Shown: positions 1 to 10,628, numbered from the stretch's first letter. The stretch is 64,000 nucleotides of DNA from Arsukibacterium perlucidum DSM 18276 (GCF_000382165.1 NZ_KB907708.1:62001-126000), one strand, 5' to 3'. Program-made: numbers and translations. The notes: a model not told the origin generated them from the sequence alone.

Positions 1-1198
1 TAGCCGCATCAATAGCCGCATCGAAATCATTAAAGCGGAATACTTTTAGCAGTGGGCCGAAATGCTCTTCGTCCGGGAAGTTTTTGACGTTGCTGCATTC
101 AATAATACCCGGGGATACCAGTGCAGTATCGCTTTGCAGATGCTGTAACTCAACCAGTACTTCGCCACCTAACTCAATCAGCTGTTGCTGAGCAGCACGC
201 ATGCCTTTGGCGGCAGCTACTGAAATCATCGCGCCGATAAAAGGCTGTGGTTCTGCATCATACAGGCCGGTTTTAATATTACGGGTAACCTCAATTAAGC
301 GGGCCAGAATAGCGTCGCCCTGAACATTGGCCGGTAAAAACAGCTTACGGGCACAGGTACAGCGCTGGCCAGCAGAAATAAAGGCTGATTGCACGATATC
401 ATGTACCGTGGCATCAACATTGCTGACATCCTGCACAAGCAGTGGGTTATTACCGCCCATTTCCAAGGCCAGAATTTTCTCCGGCCGGCCAGCAAATTGT
501 TGGTGTAAATAGTGGCCGGTGCGTGAACTGCCAGTGAAAAACAGGCCGTCGATACCATCATGGCTTGCTATCGCCTTGCCGGTATCAACTTCGCCCTGTA
601 ATAAGTTTAGTACGCCTGCCGGCAAACCCGCTTTCTGCCATAGTTTAACCGTGTGCTCGGCAACCATTGGGGTTAACTCGGACGGTTTAAACACTACGGT
701 ATTGCCTGCTAATAAAGCCGGTACAATATGGCCATTAGGCAGATGGCCCGGGAAATTATATGGGCCAAACACCGCCACCACGCCATGTGGTTTATGCCGG
801 ACAAAAGCCCGGCCTTGCGGCATTGGATTTTCTTTGGTACCTGTGCGCTCTTCGTATGCCCGCACCGAAATATCAACCTTTCCAATCATAGCAGCCACTT
901 CAGTGCGGCTTTCCCACAGTGCTTTACCGGTATCTCTGGCAATACACAGCGCCAGCTCTTCTTTATTTGCAGCCAGTTGCTCAGCAAACTGCTTCACAAC
1001 GGCTACTCTGCCTTCAAAACTTAAATCGCCCCAGCTATACTGGGCGGCGCGGGCAGCATTAATCGCTGCGTCTACCTGTTCAGCACTCGCGGCTTCGCCT
1101 TGCCAAACCTGTTGATTTTTGGCCGGGTCAAGCGATGTAAATGGCTTACCCTCTCCTGCCAGCCATTGGCCATTAATAAATTGCACTGCGTGGCTCAT
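1..1198 (-). CDS. astD: N-succinylglutamate 5-semialdehyde dehydrogenase, 3' end cut by window edge
   Basis: AstD oxidises N-succinylglutamate semialdehyde to N-succinylglutamate with NAD+, the fourth step of the arginine succinyltransferase pathway in the cytoplasm. Reading leftward from ATG at 1198 gives 399 residues of an aldehyde dehydrogenase with no stop before base 1. The family is about 490 residues, so roughly 90 are missing. Visible landmarks are the cofactor-binding stretch [11 protein letters not shown] (about 140-150), the general base Glu246 in LEMGGN, and the catalytic Cys280 in GQRCT. The start lies 13 bp behind the astA stop, so astC-astA-astD reads as one operon. A general aldehyde dehydrogenase is the only alternative, and position behind astA makes AstD the best call. 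Confidence 0.93.
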   Translation of the reverse strand, partial: MSHAVQFINGQWLAGEGKPFTSLDPAKNQQVWQGEAASAEQVDAAINAARAAQYSWGDLSFEGRVAVVKQFAEQLAANKEELALCIARDTGKALWESRTEVAAMIGKVDISVRAYEERTGTKENPMPQGRAFVRHKPHGVVAVFGPYNFPGHLPNGHIVPALLAGNTVVFKPSELTPMVAEHTVKLWQKAGLPAGVLNLLQGEVDTGKAIASHDGIDGLFFTGSSRTGHYLHQQFAGRPEKILALEMGGNNPLLVQDVSNVDATVHDIVQSAFISAGQRCTCARKLFLPANVQGDAILARLIEVTRNIKTGLYDAEPQPFIGAMISVAAAKGMRAAQQQLIELGGEVLVELQHLQSDTALVSPGIIECSNVKNFPDEEHFGPLLKVFRFNDFDAAIDAA

Positions 1199-1211
1199 GT
1201 CTTACCCCTGC

Positions 1212-2231
1212 TTAAATTCTGGTTAATCTGACTTGCTCACCGGCTTTTACTCCCAAAGCATCGGCGCAGGCCTGCGGCAGTACAACCTGGTCGCTTTGCT
1301 CAGATACAGTAAGCGGTAACCAGGTAGCACGGAAATTTTCAATAGTAGTGTTACAGATTAGATAGGGCTGGCTATCCGGCCCTGGTGTGCCAATCTGCAC
1401 CTGTAGCTTGCGACTATACCGAATTGAACGGATATGCTCCACCCTGGCCTCAACTGTTGGTCCGGCGTCAAAAATATCTACATAGCCTCGGTTGGAGAAA
1501 CCTTCCGACTGCAACAACGCCAGGGCGGGGCGGGTTTTATCATGTACTTTACCAATAACCTGCTGCGCTTCTTTGCTTAGCAGGCTGACATAAATCGGAT
1601 ATTTTGGCATCAGCTCGGCAATAAACACTTTCTGGCCGATACCGGTCAGGTAGTCTGCAGTTGGGAAATCGACTGAAAAGAAATGCTCCTGCAGCCAACG
1701 CCAGAACGGTGAATGACCGTTCTGATCCGATACGCCACGCATTTCCGCAATCACTCTGTCAGCAAAGCGCTCGGCAAATTCAGCCATGAACAAAAAGCGG
1801 GCTTTTGATAACAAGCGACCGTTGTTTTTTTCACGCCGGTTTTCGCGCAGAAATAAGGTGCATAGTTCACTGACGCCGGTGTAATCGTTACACAGGGTCA
1901 GAATATCAACCGTTTTGTATACGCCAAGCGACCGGGAACTATGGACTACCTTACCCAGATGATAGTGATAAAAAGCATCATCCAGGCCAACTGCGGCTTC
2001 CAGCGCACTGGTACCACAGACATCACCATTGCTGGTATCTTCCAGTACAAATAAATAGCCTTCATCACCAGGGCTGCTGACAGCTTTTTGTAATGACTGC
2101 TCTGAACGGCTGATTTTACGCATCAGCAGCTCATCATTTACCGGCAGCGAGGTAAAACCATGCCCCGATTCCACTGCCATCTGATAGAGCGCCGGGTAAT
2201 CATCCGCTCGGATTGGGCGAATCACCATCAT
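1212..2231 (-). CDS. astA: Arginine N-succinyltransferase
   Basis: AstA transfers succinyl from succinyl-CoA to the alpha-amino group of arginine, committing it to the AST degradation pathway. The product has 339 residues, close to the family norm of about 340. Recognisable family stretches are GTSALEAAVGLDDAFYHYHL near residues 73-92 and DIFDAGPTVEARVEHIRSIR in the C-terminal third. It has a GNAT-like fold. The start is the first of two adjacent ATG codons, with GGAG about 9 bp upstream. It lies between astC and astD on the same strand, 111 bp behind astC. Gamma-proteobacteria usually have one AstA; the alpha subunit of a two-subunit AruFG enzyme is possible in principle, but no second subunit is next to it. 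Confidence 0.95.
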   Translation of the reverse strand: MMVIRPIRADDYPALYQMAVESGHGFTSLPVNDELLMRKISRSEQSLQKAVSSPGDEGYLFVLEDTSNGDVCGTSALEAAVGLDDAFYHYHLGKVVHSSRSLGVYKTVDILTLCNDYTGVSELCTLFLRENRREKNNGRLLSKARFLFMAEFAERFADRVIAEMRGVSDQNGHSPFWRWLQEHFFSVDFPTADYLTGIGQKVFIAELMPKYPIYVSLLSKEAQQVIGKVHDKTRPALALLQSEGFSNRGYVDIFDAGPTVEARVEHIRSIRYSRKLQVQIGTPGPDSQPYLICNTTIENFRATWLPLTVSEQSDQVVLPQACADALGVKAGEQVRLTRI

Positions 2232-2342
2232 CGTCGCTTACTCCATTTTTGCTTTATAACCTTACGGGGCAAACTACTTTACCCCGCTATGCTTCATAAA
2301 CGGTCTTAATGCCGCTTTCTTGGGTTTGATGCAGCTGGCCTG

Positions 2343-3665
<1,323 letters not shown>

Positions 3666-3850
3666 TCAGGAAAAATAGCTAAAGCCAGAAAAATCAAGGG
3701 CTGCAGATAGATTTGCATCCGAACTGAATAACTAAGCAACCAGTAACTCGTCAGTCAGAACCAGCTGCGACCCCCGTTAAAGGTGCAGCTGGCGATATGG
3801 TCGTTAGCCAGCAGAATTTCGGGCCTGCATGAATATGGCCAAAAAAAATG

Positions 3851-4966
3851 TTATAAATCGATACTAAGCCGTTTTAAATTGGTTTTAGCCAGAGTATTAA
3901 GCTGTTCTTCCGTTAATTTAACTGCAGCGAACCAGTCTGCCGCATCCTGCTGACTGGCTTTGCCCGCGGTCTTTAACTGTTGCCACTGCACATAAACCTG
4001 AGCCTGCTGCACAATACGTCCCAGCGGGCTTATCCCCGGATAACCGATACCTTCTGCCAGCTGATCTAAGGTCTGACATAATGGCAAATGTTGTAATGAC
4101 CAACGTGAGCTGATATCTGCACTGAGAATGTCAGCGAATTCCAATAAACTGTCACTTAAAAAACTGGCATCTGGTTCCAGGCCGTCCAGCGCATCAGTTA
4201 ACTCGTTGTTGCGCTCGTCCCGAGCTTTTAACAGCTCTTCCTGCTTTATTTGCTGATAAGTTCGCAGGTAATTGCGGGTCACTACTATATGGCCGAGCGG
4301 ATGAAACAAACCAACACAAAACGCAGCATAAGGCAGCTCTGCACTGTCTTCGGCTAACCGGCGCGCGGCAATGGCACAAGCCAGAGCGTAATCCCATAAA
4401 CGGGTTTTAAAACCAATAAAAGGGTCAGTAGCATGCGGTAAACAACGGCGCATGCCATATACCGGCACAATCAGCTGCAGACTTTCCACCCCGAGAAATC
4501 GTAAGGCTGTTTTAACATCTTTAATCAGCGCGCCAGAGGCAGTGCGATTGCGATACTGCGGTTGGTTAACCAGCTTTAATAAGTCTTCCTTTAGCCAGTC
4601 AACCTGACTGATTAACGGGTCGAGCTGGTTTATGGTCACGGCTTTGTGGGCAAGTTTGTCCAGCACCTGATGATAACTATCTCCTAAATCGAAAATAGAG
4701 GCGCTGACCAGCGATATATTGCCCAGTCGCTGAAACAGCTGGTCAGCAACCTGATCATGCATATGGGCCTGGGCAAACTCGACAAACTGCTGGCGGGCCT
4801 GTTGACCGGCTAACCGCTGCTGCATCGCCTGAGCATCTACCGCCAATAGCTTGCGAATGGGTGAAGAGCCTGCTTTAACCTGATACTGCAAACGAGCCGC
4901 ATCGGGATTCACACCAATAAACTCATCCCAGAAACGTTGGTTTAAAGGCTCTGTCTTATTATTCAT
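3851..4966 (-). CDS. HDOD-domain signalling protein
   Basis: The 371-residue product carries an HDOD domain, a metal-independent relative of HD phosphohydrolases found in bacterial signalling proteins, from about residue 85 to 300. Supporting segments are [18 protein letters not shown], the helix with [20 protein letters not shown], and [15 protein letters not shown], where a catalytic HD pair would sit but is not complete. No signal peptide or membrane segment is present, so it is cytoplasmic. The start ATG overlaps the pabA stop as ATGA (4966-4963), which implies translational coupling. Its target is unknown. HDOD proteins elsewhere connect to c-di-GMP, chemotaxis and stress control, but nothing here identifies the partner. 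Confidence 0.8.
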   Translation of the reverse strand: MNNKTEPLNQRFWDEFIGVNPDAARLQYQVKAGSSPIRKLLAVDAQAMQQRLAGQQARQQFVEFAQAHMHDQVADQLFQRLGNISLVSASIFDLGDSYHQVLDKLAHKAVTINQLDPLISQVDWLKEDLLKLVNQPQYRNRTASGALIKDVKTALRFLGVESLQLIVPVYGMRRCLPHATDPFIGFKTRLWDYALACAIAARRLAEDSAELPYAAFCVGLFHPLGHIVVTRNYLRTYQQIKQEELLKARDERNNELTDALDGLEPDASFLSDSLLEFADILSADISSRWSLQHLPLCQTLDQLAEGIGYPGISPLGRIVQQAQVYVQWQQLKTAGKASQQDAADWFAAVKLTEEQLNTLAKTNLKRLSIDL

Positions 4967-5577
4967 AAGTTACTAACCAGGTTGTGTTGGTAAGTGACTG
5001 CAGACTGCTGCAAAAAATTTTGCAGCATTGCTTTACCAGCGTTGCTTAAAATAGCTTCCGGATGAAATTGCACGCCATGCAGTGCCATGTGCTGATGCAT
5101 TATTCCCATAATTTCATTTGATTGGTCAGGTTCGTCGGTCCAGGCGGTTACAGTCAGCTCCGCGGGCAAACTATCGGCGTCAACCAGTAAAGAATGATAA
5201 CGGGTAACGGCTAACGGACTGGGTAAACCGGCGAATACAGACTGGCCCTGATGATAAATGTCAGAGTTTTTACCATGCATAACTTTAGCCGCCCGGCATA
5301 TCTTAGCACCAAAAACCTGAGCAATAGCCTGATGGCCCAGACAAACCCCAAGCAGTGGTATTTTACCGGCAAACTGCTCGATCGCCGCCAGACTGATACC
5401 GGCCTGCTCGGGTGTCCCCGGCCCTGGTGATATCACAATACACTCGGGTGCCAACGCTGCTATTTGCGCCACATTAATTTCGTCGTTGCGTTTTACTACA
5501 ACCTGCTGGCCCAGCCCGGCAAAATACTGCACCAGATTCCAGGTAAAAGAATCGTAATTGTCGATCATCAGCAGCAT
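4963..5577 (-). CDS. pabA: Aminodeoxychorismate/anthranilate synthase glutamine amidotransferase subunit
   Basis: This class I glutamine amidotransferase supplies ammonia from glutamine to a chorismate-using partner, PabB for p-aminobenzoate and folate or TrpE for tryptophan. The 204 residues match the family length. The nucleophile is Cys79 in GVCLGHQ, the oxyanion motif is [10 protein letters not shown] (51-60), and the His-Glu pair lies in GVQFHPEAI near residue 170. No trpE or pabB is adjacent. Genes of this type placed next to argD/astC are usually called pabA and often serve both pathways, so pabA is a context-based choice over trpG. The stop overlaps the start of the following HDOD gene by 4 bp. 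Confidence 0.88.
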   Translation of the reverse strand: MLLMIDNYDSFTWNLVQYFAGLGQQVVVKRNDEINVAQIAALAPECIVISPGPGTPEQAGISLAAIEQFAGKIPLLGVCLGHQAIAQVFGAKICRAAKVMHGKNSDIYHQGQSVFAGLPSPLAVTRYHSLLVDADSLPAELTVTAWTDEPDQSNEIMGIMHQHMALHGVQFHPEAILSNAGKAMLQNFLQQSAVTYQHNLVSNL

Positions 5578-5684
5578 GCAGCTGATACTCCGTTAAAGTG
5601 AAGTCGCTATTAAACCAGACAGCAGGCCAGATCAGCAAGCTGTAGCCGCTATATGAGAACAATGAGTGGCGAGTTACGCTTTAG

Positions 5685-6398
5685 TTATCCAGGTAAATCT
5701 AACACTGCAAAATGACGGCATTGTCGGACAGCCTGATTAAATAACGGCAAATGCTCAGCAGCAAAACTGGGGTTCAGGTAAAAGCCCGCTTCACGCTGAT
5801 AATAACCAGACAGCGCCAGCCCTTCGATAGCGCCTTTTTGATATTCCGCAGCCACCGCTCCGGGTATGCTAATCGCGTCTACCCGACCAGCAAGTAACAG
5901 TGGCAACAACTGCTTGTAATCATATACCTGATGGATACTTTGATAACCTTGCTGCGCCAGCCATTCCGCCTGAGGTGATGACTGTTTGACGGCAATATTA
6001 AGCTGCTTGTTTTGCCAGTCAGGCTGGTGCGCAAAATAAGCCCAATAATCCTGCTCCTGCACCAGATAGTCGCTCGGCTGCAATAATTTACTGCGCTCAG
6101 GCGTATATCCCATTGGGAAAATGACATCGACATGATGCTGCACTGCTACATGCACTAAACGGGCTGTAGGGAATTGCTGCCAAACAAAGTCAGCATTAAG
6201 CTGATTTTCCATACAATCGATGATAGTGCGATAATTAAAAGGCAAACCGGGCTTAAGTTTGCCGTCTGCCAGCAATTCCAGGCCCGGAAAGCTTATTGCA
6301 GTGACGGCTTTAATTTGCCAACGTTGACTATCGCCAGAAGCTAATACATTGAAGGTCAAACAAACTGACATTATGACTATGCTATAACACTTTAACAT
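5685..6398 (-). CDS. Periplasmic substrate-binding protein-like (SBP_bac_3 type), orphan
   Basis: The 237-residue product starts with a short hydrophobic secretion signal (about residues 6-20, likely cut after VLASG) and continues with the look of a family 3 extracellular solute-binding protein: a region like LPFNYRTIIDCMENQL followed by a VDVIFPMGYTPERS hinge segment and a second lobe with VDAISIPGAVAAEYQK. Such proteins bind amino acids or other small ligands in the periplasm. No ABC permease or ATPase gene is adjacent, and the gene stands alone 107 bp upstream of pabA on the same strand. Orphan members of this kind are common in Alteromonadales, and their ligand is usually unknown. The family call is moderately firm; the function is open. 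Confidence 0.7.
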   Translation of the reverse strand: MLKCYSIVIMSVCLTFNVLASGDSQRWQIKAVTAISFPGLELLADGKLKPGLPFNYRTIIDCMENQLNADFVWQQFPTARLVHVAVQHHVDVIFPMGYTPERSKLLQPSDYLVQEQDYWAYFAHQPDWQNKQLNIAVKQSSPQAEWLAQQGYQSIHQVYDYKQLLPLLLAGRVDAISIPGAVAAEYQKGAIEGLALSGYYQREAGFYLNPSFAAEHLPLFNQAVRQCRHFAVLDLPG

Positions 6399-6542
6399 AG
6401 CGTTTTACCTATAAATTTAGCATTAACTACAACAGCAAATAACAATACAACGTCTCTTGAAAAATACCAGATATTTTTAGCTCGCGCCCCCCCTGACAAA
6501 TTGTAATCAACTATTAAGCGGCGCCACAGAACCCGGACCTTG

Positions 6543-7547
6543 CTATGGCAACACAAAACCCACTGCATCATTTACTTTAGCCAAAGTGACTGCTGCCCGG
6601 GCCCGGGCTTTTTCAGCACCAGCACGCATTACGCTTTGCAAGGTAGGTAAATCGGCACGCAGTTCGGTAAAAGATTTTTGCACCGGTTCCAGCAAATTGA
6701 TTACTGCATCAGCAACATCACCTTTTAAATGACCATACATTTTACCTTCATACTCGGCTTCCAGTGCCGGCACTGATTTACCAGTAACGCCACTTAAAAT
6801 ACTTAGCAAGTTAGCCACGCCGGGTTTAGCATCGATGTCGAAACGAACCCGTGGCGGGTCTTCTGAATCTGTCATCGCTTTTTTAAATTTCTTGCTGATG
6901 GTTTTCGGATCTTCCAGCAAGCCAACAAAATTCCAAGGGTTCTCATCTGATTTGGACATTTTTTTCGTTGGATCCTGCAGGCTCATTACCCGGGCCGCGA
7001 CCGGCGGAATATAAGGCTCAGGTACTGTAAAGATATCGCCATGGGCCGAATTAAAACGCATTGCAACATCGCGGGCTAATTCTAAATGCTGCTTTTGGTC
7101 ATGGCCTACCGGGATCTGGTTAGCCTGATACAGCAAAATGTCAGCTGCCATTAATACCGGGTAGGTAAATAAGCCGGCATTAACGTTATTATTGTGGCGC
7201 TCAGATTTATCTTTAAACTGGGTCATCCGGCTCAGCTCACCAAACTGGGTATAACAATTAAGTACCCAGGCTAGCTGGCTATGCTCTGGCACATGGGATT
7301 GCATAAATACAGCTGAGCGTTTCGGATCGATGCCACAAGCCAGATACAGGGCCAGACTGTCCAGTGAGGCGCTACGTAATGCAACCGGGTCCTGCCGCAC
7401 CGTTATGGCGTGCAAATCTACAATACAATACAGACAGTCATAGTCATCCTGCATCTGATCCCATTGCCGTAGTGCGCCCAGGTAGTTACCAATGGTCAGT
7501 TGTCCTGAAGGTTGGGCGCCACTTAATACAATTGGTTTGCTACTCAT
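6543..7547 (-). CDS. trpS: Tryptophanyl-tRNA synthetase
   Basis: TrpS charges tRNA-Trp with tryptophan using ATP. It is a class I synthetase. From ATG 7547 the product has 334 residues, the normal length. The HIGH-like motif is TIGN in [12 protein letters not shown] (13-24), and the KMSKS loop is exactly KMSKS at 196-200. I prefer 7547 over an upstream start at 7592 because the protein then begins [15 protein letters not shown] as usual, with GAGGA about 13 bp upstream. It follows rpe by 77 bp on the same strand. In many enterics gph (phosphoglycolate phosphatase) lies between rpe and trpS; it is absent here. Confidence 0.97.
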   Translation of the reverse strand: MSSKPIVLSGAQPSGQLTIGNYLGALRQWDQMQDDYDCLYCIVDLHAITVRQDPVALRSASLDSLALYLACGIDPKRSAVFMQSHVPEHSQLAWVLNCYTQFGELSRMTQFKDKSERHNNNVNAGLFTYPVLMAADILLYQANQIPVGHDQKQHLELARDVAMRFNSAHGDIFTVPEPYIPPVAARVMSLQDPTKKMSKSDENPWNFVGLLEDPKTISKKFKKAMTDSEDPPRVRFDIDAKPGVANLLSILSGVTGKSVPALEAEYEGKMYGHLKGDVADAVINLLEPVQKSFTELRADLPTLQSVMRAGAEKARARAAVTLAKVNDAVGFVLP

Positions 7548-7624
7548 GATGGGTTCACTGTCCTCGGTTAAAACATCCAAAAAGAGCGGCATTATAGCCG
7601 CAAGCGAGCATTGATCGCAGTAAA

Positions 7625-8302
7625 TTATTTGCCATGCACTGCAGCCAGCGTCTGGCGCATGGTGTTGATCGTCTGCTGGTAATCAGCGCTGTTGAAAATG
7701 GCTGAGCCAGCAACAAACATATCAGCGCCTGCTGCGGCAATATCGCCGATATTATCAATCGTCACCCCACCATCCACTTCCAACCTGATTGGCAGGCCGC
7801 TGGCGTCAATCATTTTTCGCACCTGAACCAGCTTATCCAGGGTGGCAGGAATAAATTTCTGGCCACCAAAGCCCGGATTAACCGACATCAGCAAAATGAC
7901 ATCCAGCTTATCCAGCACATAATTAAGATAGCTTAGTGGTGTTGCCGGGTTAAACACTAAACCCGCCTGGCAGCCATGGCTTTTAATCAATTGCAGGGTG
8001 CGATCGATATGGCGCGACGCTTCCGGATGAAAGGTAATAATACTGGCACCGGCTTCAGCAAACTGCGGCACCAGACTGTCAACGGGCTCTACCATCAGAT
8101 GCACATCTATTGGCGCGGTAATGCCATAATTGCGCAGTGCCTTACATACCATCGGCCCAATCGTCAGGTTTGGTACGTAGTGGTTATCCATCACATCAAA
8201 ATGAACCACATCGGCTCCCGCTGCCAGTACATTTTCGACCTCACTGCCAAGCCTGGCGAAATCGGCAGACAAAATAGAAGGGGCAATTAAATAAGGCAAC
8301 AT
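7625..8302 (-). CDS. rpe: Ribulose-phosphate 3-epimerase
   Basis: Rpe interconverts ribulose 5-phosphate and xylulose 5-phosphate in the pentose phosphate pathway. The 225-residue product fits the TIM-barrel family. Metal-binding residues are visible as His34 and Asp36 in [14 protein letters not shown], His68 in DVHLMV, and the Asp of EVDGGV near residue 177. The conserved loop [12 protein letters not shown] is intact. It lies upstream of trpS on the same strand and is probably co-transcribed. In related genomes rpe follows dam directly; here three plus-strand genes separate them. Confidence 0.97.
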   Translation of the reverse strand: MLPYLIAPSILSADFARLGSEVENVLAAGADVVHFDVMDNHYVPNLTIGPMVCKALRNYGITAPIDVHLMVEPVDSLVPQFAEAGASIITFHPEASRHIDRTLQLIKSHGCQAGLVFNPATPLSYLNYVLDKLDVILLMSVNPGFGGQKFIPATLDKLVQVRKMIDASGLPIRLEVDGGVTIDNIGDIAAAGADMFVAGSAIFNSADYQQTINTMRQTLAAVHGK

Positions 8303-8523
8303 AAACGGGCTCCAAAGATCTGAAAAGCTGACTTTACTGAATTAACCCACAAAAAGCACGTGCTGTAAGTTGCACAAAAAGCAGGCAGCCGCGCACCAGT
8401 TAGGCGCAACCAGCCGTATATAGACGAACTGAAAACTTGCAGGCTATTGTATTTAAATGTTTATTTCATTTGGCATGCTTATTGGAATGGTTTAGCCAGG
8501 GAATAAACATAAGGGCAATACCA

Positions 8524-9204
8524 ATGAAAATGACAACAACACTTTCCAGTTTAGTAACCGCCAGTTTAATTTTTGGCCTGGCCAGCACCAGTCCGCAGAG
8601 CCATGCTGTTGAGCTTAGTGGTGATATCACTTTTACCTCTGATTATGCGTTTCGCGGTATTTCGCAAACCGATGAAGCTCCGGCCATCCAGGGCGGCTTA
8701 ACCCTAAGTGACGAGTCAGGTTTCTATGTTTCGGTATGGGGTTCAAGTGTAGATTTTGGCGGCCAGGGCACACTTGAGTTTGATGTTATGCTTGGCTGGA
8801 GCGGCGCGTTAAATGAAGACTGGTCAATAGATGTCGGGGCTATGCGTTATGGCTACCCTAACACTGAATTTGCCGGCTCTAATTTCTATGAATTGTATGG
8901 TTCTTTGTCGTATGAGGCTTTTACTTTTGGCCTGGCATACAGTGATGACTATTATGCCAATGCTGGTACCTATTTCTATCTGTATGGTGGTTACAGCTAT
9001 GCGCTTACAGATAACCTGACTCTGGACTTGCATATTGGCCAAAACGAATATGACGACAGTGCAGCTAGCTATCTGGACTGGAGTATTGGCTTAAGCACTG
9101 AAGTACTGGGTGCAGGTTTAAGCCTGGCTTACGTAGATACCGATATTGATGCCTGCAATCTGTGTGATAGCCGGGTTATTTTCACCGTTTCAAAAGGTTT
9201 CTGA
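8524..9204 (+). CDS. TIGR02001-family outer membrane beta-barrel protein
   Basis: From ATG 8524 the product has 226 residues, with a cleavable signal peptide of about 27 residues ending SQSHA. The mature part is made of alternating aromatic strands: it opens GDITFTSDYAFRGISQTDEA, typical of the TIGR02001 (gcw_chp) family, and ends in a C-terminal Phe (VSKGF), the usual outer-membrane assembly signal. The role of the family is not established. I chose 8524 because a good signal peptide starts there, with AAGGG about 10 bp upstream; the 87 bp further upstream read as non-signal sequence. The gene is one of three plus-strand genes inserted between dam and rpe. Two cysteines near the C-terminus (CNLC) are unusual for an outer-membrane barrel. 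Confidence 0.85.
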   Translation: MKMTTTLSSLVTASLIFGLASTSPQSHAVELSGDITFTSDYAFRGISQTDEAPAIQGGLTLSDESGFYVSVWGSSVDFGGQGTLEFDVMLGWSGALNEDWSIDVGAMRYGYPNTEFAGSNFYELYGSLSYEAFTFGLAYSDDYYANAGTYFYLYGGYSYALTDNLTLDLHIGQNEYDDSAASYLDWSIGLSTEVLGAGLSLAYVDTDIDACNLCDSRVIFTVSKGF

Positions 9205-9223
9205 GCATCAATGCCAGCTGTCT

Positions 9224-9253
9224 AAAAAAGTTGCTCAGGATAACCTGAGCAAC
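9224..9253 (-). terminator. Intrinsic terminator acting on leftward (dam-operon) transcription
   Basis: A perfect 10-bp stem, GTTGCTCAGG (9230-9239) and CCTGAGCAAC (9244-9253), closes a four-base loop. A run of six A at 9224-9229 means the minus-strand transcript ends in a hairpin followed by six U. On the plus strand no U-run follows, so it does not look like a normal terminator for the barrel gene. The nearest leftward gene upstream of it is dam, whose stop is about 490 bp away. Confidence 0.65.
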
Positions 9254-9358
9254 TGATCCGGTTAACTACTGCAGCGTATACTAAATAAGCAACTTGTATC
9301 CAAAATGCAGATCCATTACACTCTGCAGTTAGTGATTAAAGCGTTAACTGGATTTAAC

Positions 9359-9613
9359 ATGAAAATTACCTTTAACAGCAAGGCGTTAGCGATTGGAGCC
9401 GTATTTATATTGGCAGCTGCTGCTACCGGCTACTTTAAGGCCAGCCCCTTGTGCCAGGACGGCAGCAGCCAAACGGCTAACGAGCTGTGTCAAAATGCCC
9501 AACAAAATTGGCTAAGCTGGATTAAAGGAGACAGCCGCTCTACCCAGTTCCATTTTGTTGACTTCCTTGAGTTGTTAAACCGTTTAACCCCTGCCAGCAA
9601 CAAAGCTAATTAA
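9359..9613 (+). CDS. Small secreted or membrane-anchored protein of unknown function
   Basis: I do not recognise this 84-residue product. It opens with a basic patch and a hydrophobic segment (about residues 9-24, ALAIGAVFILAAAATGY), followed by a short polar domain with two cysteines (SPLCQ and NELCQ) that could form a disulfide and an amphipathic C-terminal helix (FVDFLELLNRL). It could be a single-pass inner-membrane protein or secreted. An alternative start at 9305 would add 18 residues; 9359 is preferred because the signal or anchor then sits at the N-terminus, although neither start has a strong ribosome site. The stop TAA overlaps the ATG of the next gene (TAATG), so the two are translationally coupled. 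Confidence 0.6.
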   Translation: MKITFNSKALAIGAVFILAAAATGYFKASPLCQDGSSQTANELCQNAQQNWLSWIKGDSRSTQFHFVDFLELLNRLTPASNKAN

Positions 9614-9807
9614 TGGCTGAGACCAAAGCCAGTACCTGGCAAGTTATCAAAGCAGTGCTCGGTGCATTTGTTGGGGTACAATCAGAGAAGCAACGTCAGC
9701 TGGATTTTCAAACCAAGAGCATTGTGCCGTACATAGTTGTTGGCGTTATTGCTGCGTTGCTGTTTGTTGCAACCCTGCTGCTAACGGTAACACTGGTACT
9801 GGGCTAA
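9613..9807 (+). CDS. DUF2970 family small membrane protein
   Basis: The 64-residue product matches the DUF2970 pattern: WQVIKAVLGAFVGVQSEKQR, then a linker, then one transmembrane helix at about residues 38-62. Members are short inner-membrane proteins of unknown function found across Gamma- and Betaproteobacteria. It begins at the TAATG overlap with the preceding small gene. Its last 62 bp lie on the strand opposite the 3' end of dam, so the two genes overlap convergently. The family call is firm; no biochemical role can be given. Confidence 0.85.
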   Translation: MAETKASTWQVIKAVLGAFVGVQSEKQRQLDFQTKSIVPYIVVGVIAALLFVATLLLTVTLVLG

Positions 9808-10624
9808 CCGCCGGATATAACGCAAACAGTTCTGCCACTTTACCTCTGCCTGCTCCGTTCTGACTAATCGAACGACCTACCTGAATAGTTTTTAATACCG
9901 CCTGCTGATATATTTTCCGGGTCCAGGTAGTGTCGTGGTTGCTTATCAACACACTGTGACCCTTTTGCTGGGCCTGTTCAGCCAGATTAGCCAGCTGTGC
10001 TTGATCGTCCAGATTGAAACCCTGCCGCGCGTAACTGGTAAAACTGGCAGTTTTGCTAAGGGGCACATAGGGCGGGTCACAATAAACGACGGCCTCAGGC
10101 GTCAGCCCGGTAAATACCTGCTGATAACTACTACAACTAAAGCGGGCTTTCTGGGCTTTTTCCGCGAAGTAATATAACTCTGCTTCAGGGAAATAAGGCT
10201 TTTTATAACTACCAAAAGGAACGTTAAACTTGCCCGAAAGGTTATAGCGACACAGCCCGTTATAACCGTGTCGATTCAGGTAAAGAAACAATAATGCCCG
10301 CTGATAAGGATCAGTACAGCTGTTAAATTGTTGCCGAAAGCTAAGATAGCTGCTGCGCAGATTAGCGCTGGCACAAAACAGGCTGCTGGCATCTGCGACA
10401 AAGGTATCGGCTTTATGCTGGACGATCTGATATAACTGAATTAAATCTGCGTTAATGTCATTCAACACGTAACGAGGGTAATCGGTGTTCAGAAAAACCG
10501 AACCTGCACCAACAAAAGGCTCAACCAACTCGGGTCCTTCAGGCAGATGCTTTATCAGTTCAGGCACCAGGCTGTATTTACCACCAGCCCACTTCAAAAA
10601 AGCCCGGTTACGCTTAACATTCAC
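9746..10624 (-). CDS. dam: DNA adenine methylase (GATC)
   Basis: Dam methylates adenine in GATC using S-adenosylmethionine and guides mismatch repair and replication timing. I start it at GTG 10624, giving 292 residues: AGGA lies 8 bp upstream, the start is 4 bp past the damX stop, and the N-terminus then reads VNVKRNRAFLKWAGGK like other Dam proteins. A start at GTG 10654 would overlap damX. The SAM-binding motif FVGAGSVFLN (37-46) and the catalytic DPPY (183-186) are present. The C-terminus runs about 20 residues past the usual end (ELFALYP), and this tail is encoded opposite the DUF2970 gene. Dam is the last gene of the pil-aro-damX set. Confidence 0.95.
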   Translation of the reverse strand: MNVKRNRAFLKWAGGKYSLVPELIKHLPEGPELVEPFVGAGSVFLNTDYPRYVLNDINADLIQLYQIVQHKADTFVADASSLFCASANLRSSYLSFRQQFNSCTDPYQRALLFLYLNRHGYNGLCRYNLSGKFNVPFGSYKKPYFPEAELYYFAEKAQKARFSCSSYQQVFTGLTPEAVVYCDPPYVPLSKTASFTSYARQGFNLDDQAQLANLAEQAQQKGHSVLISNHDTTWTRKIYQQAVLKTIQVGRSISQNGAGRGKVAELFALYPAVSPVPVLPLAAGLQQTATQQ

Positions 10625-10628
10625 CTGA

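Noticed and set aside
519-1115. A 198-codon open frame on the plus strand opposite astD
   Set aside because: It lies wholly within the astD reading frame on the opposite strand, has no ribosome site and no recognisable domain; astD has clear catalytic residues.
8355-8364. Ten-base palindrome AGCACGTGCT upstream of rpe
   Set aside because: It is short and isolated, with no known operator match or partner site, so chance is the simplest reading.
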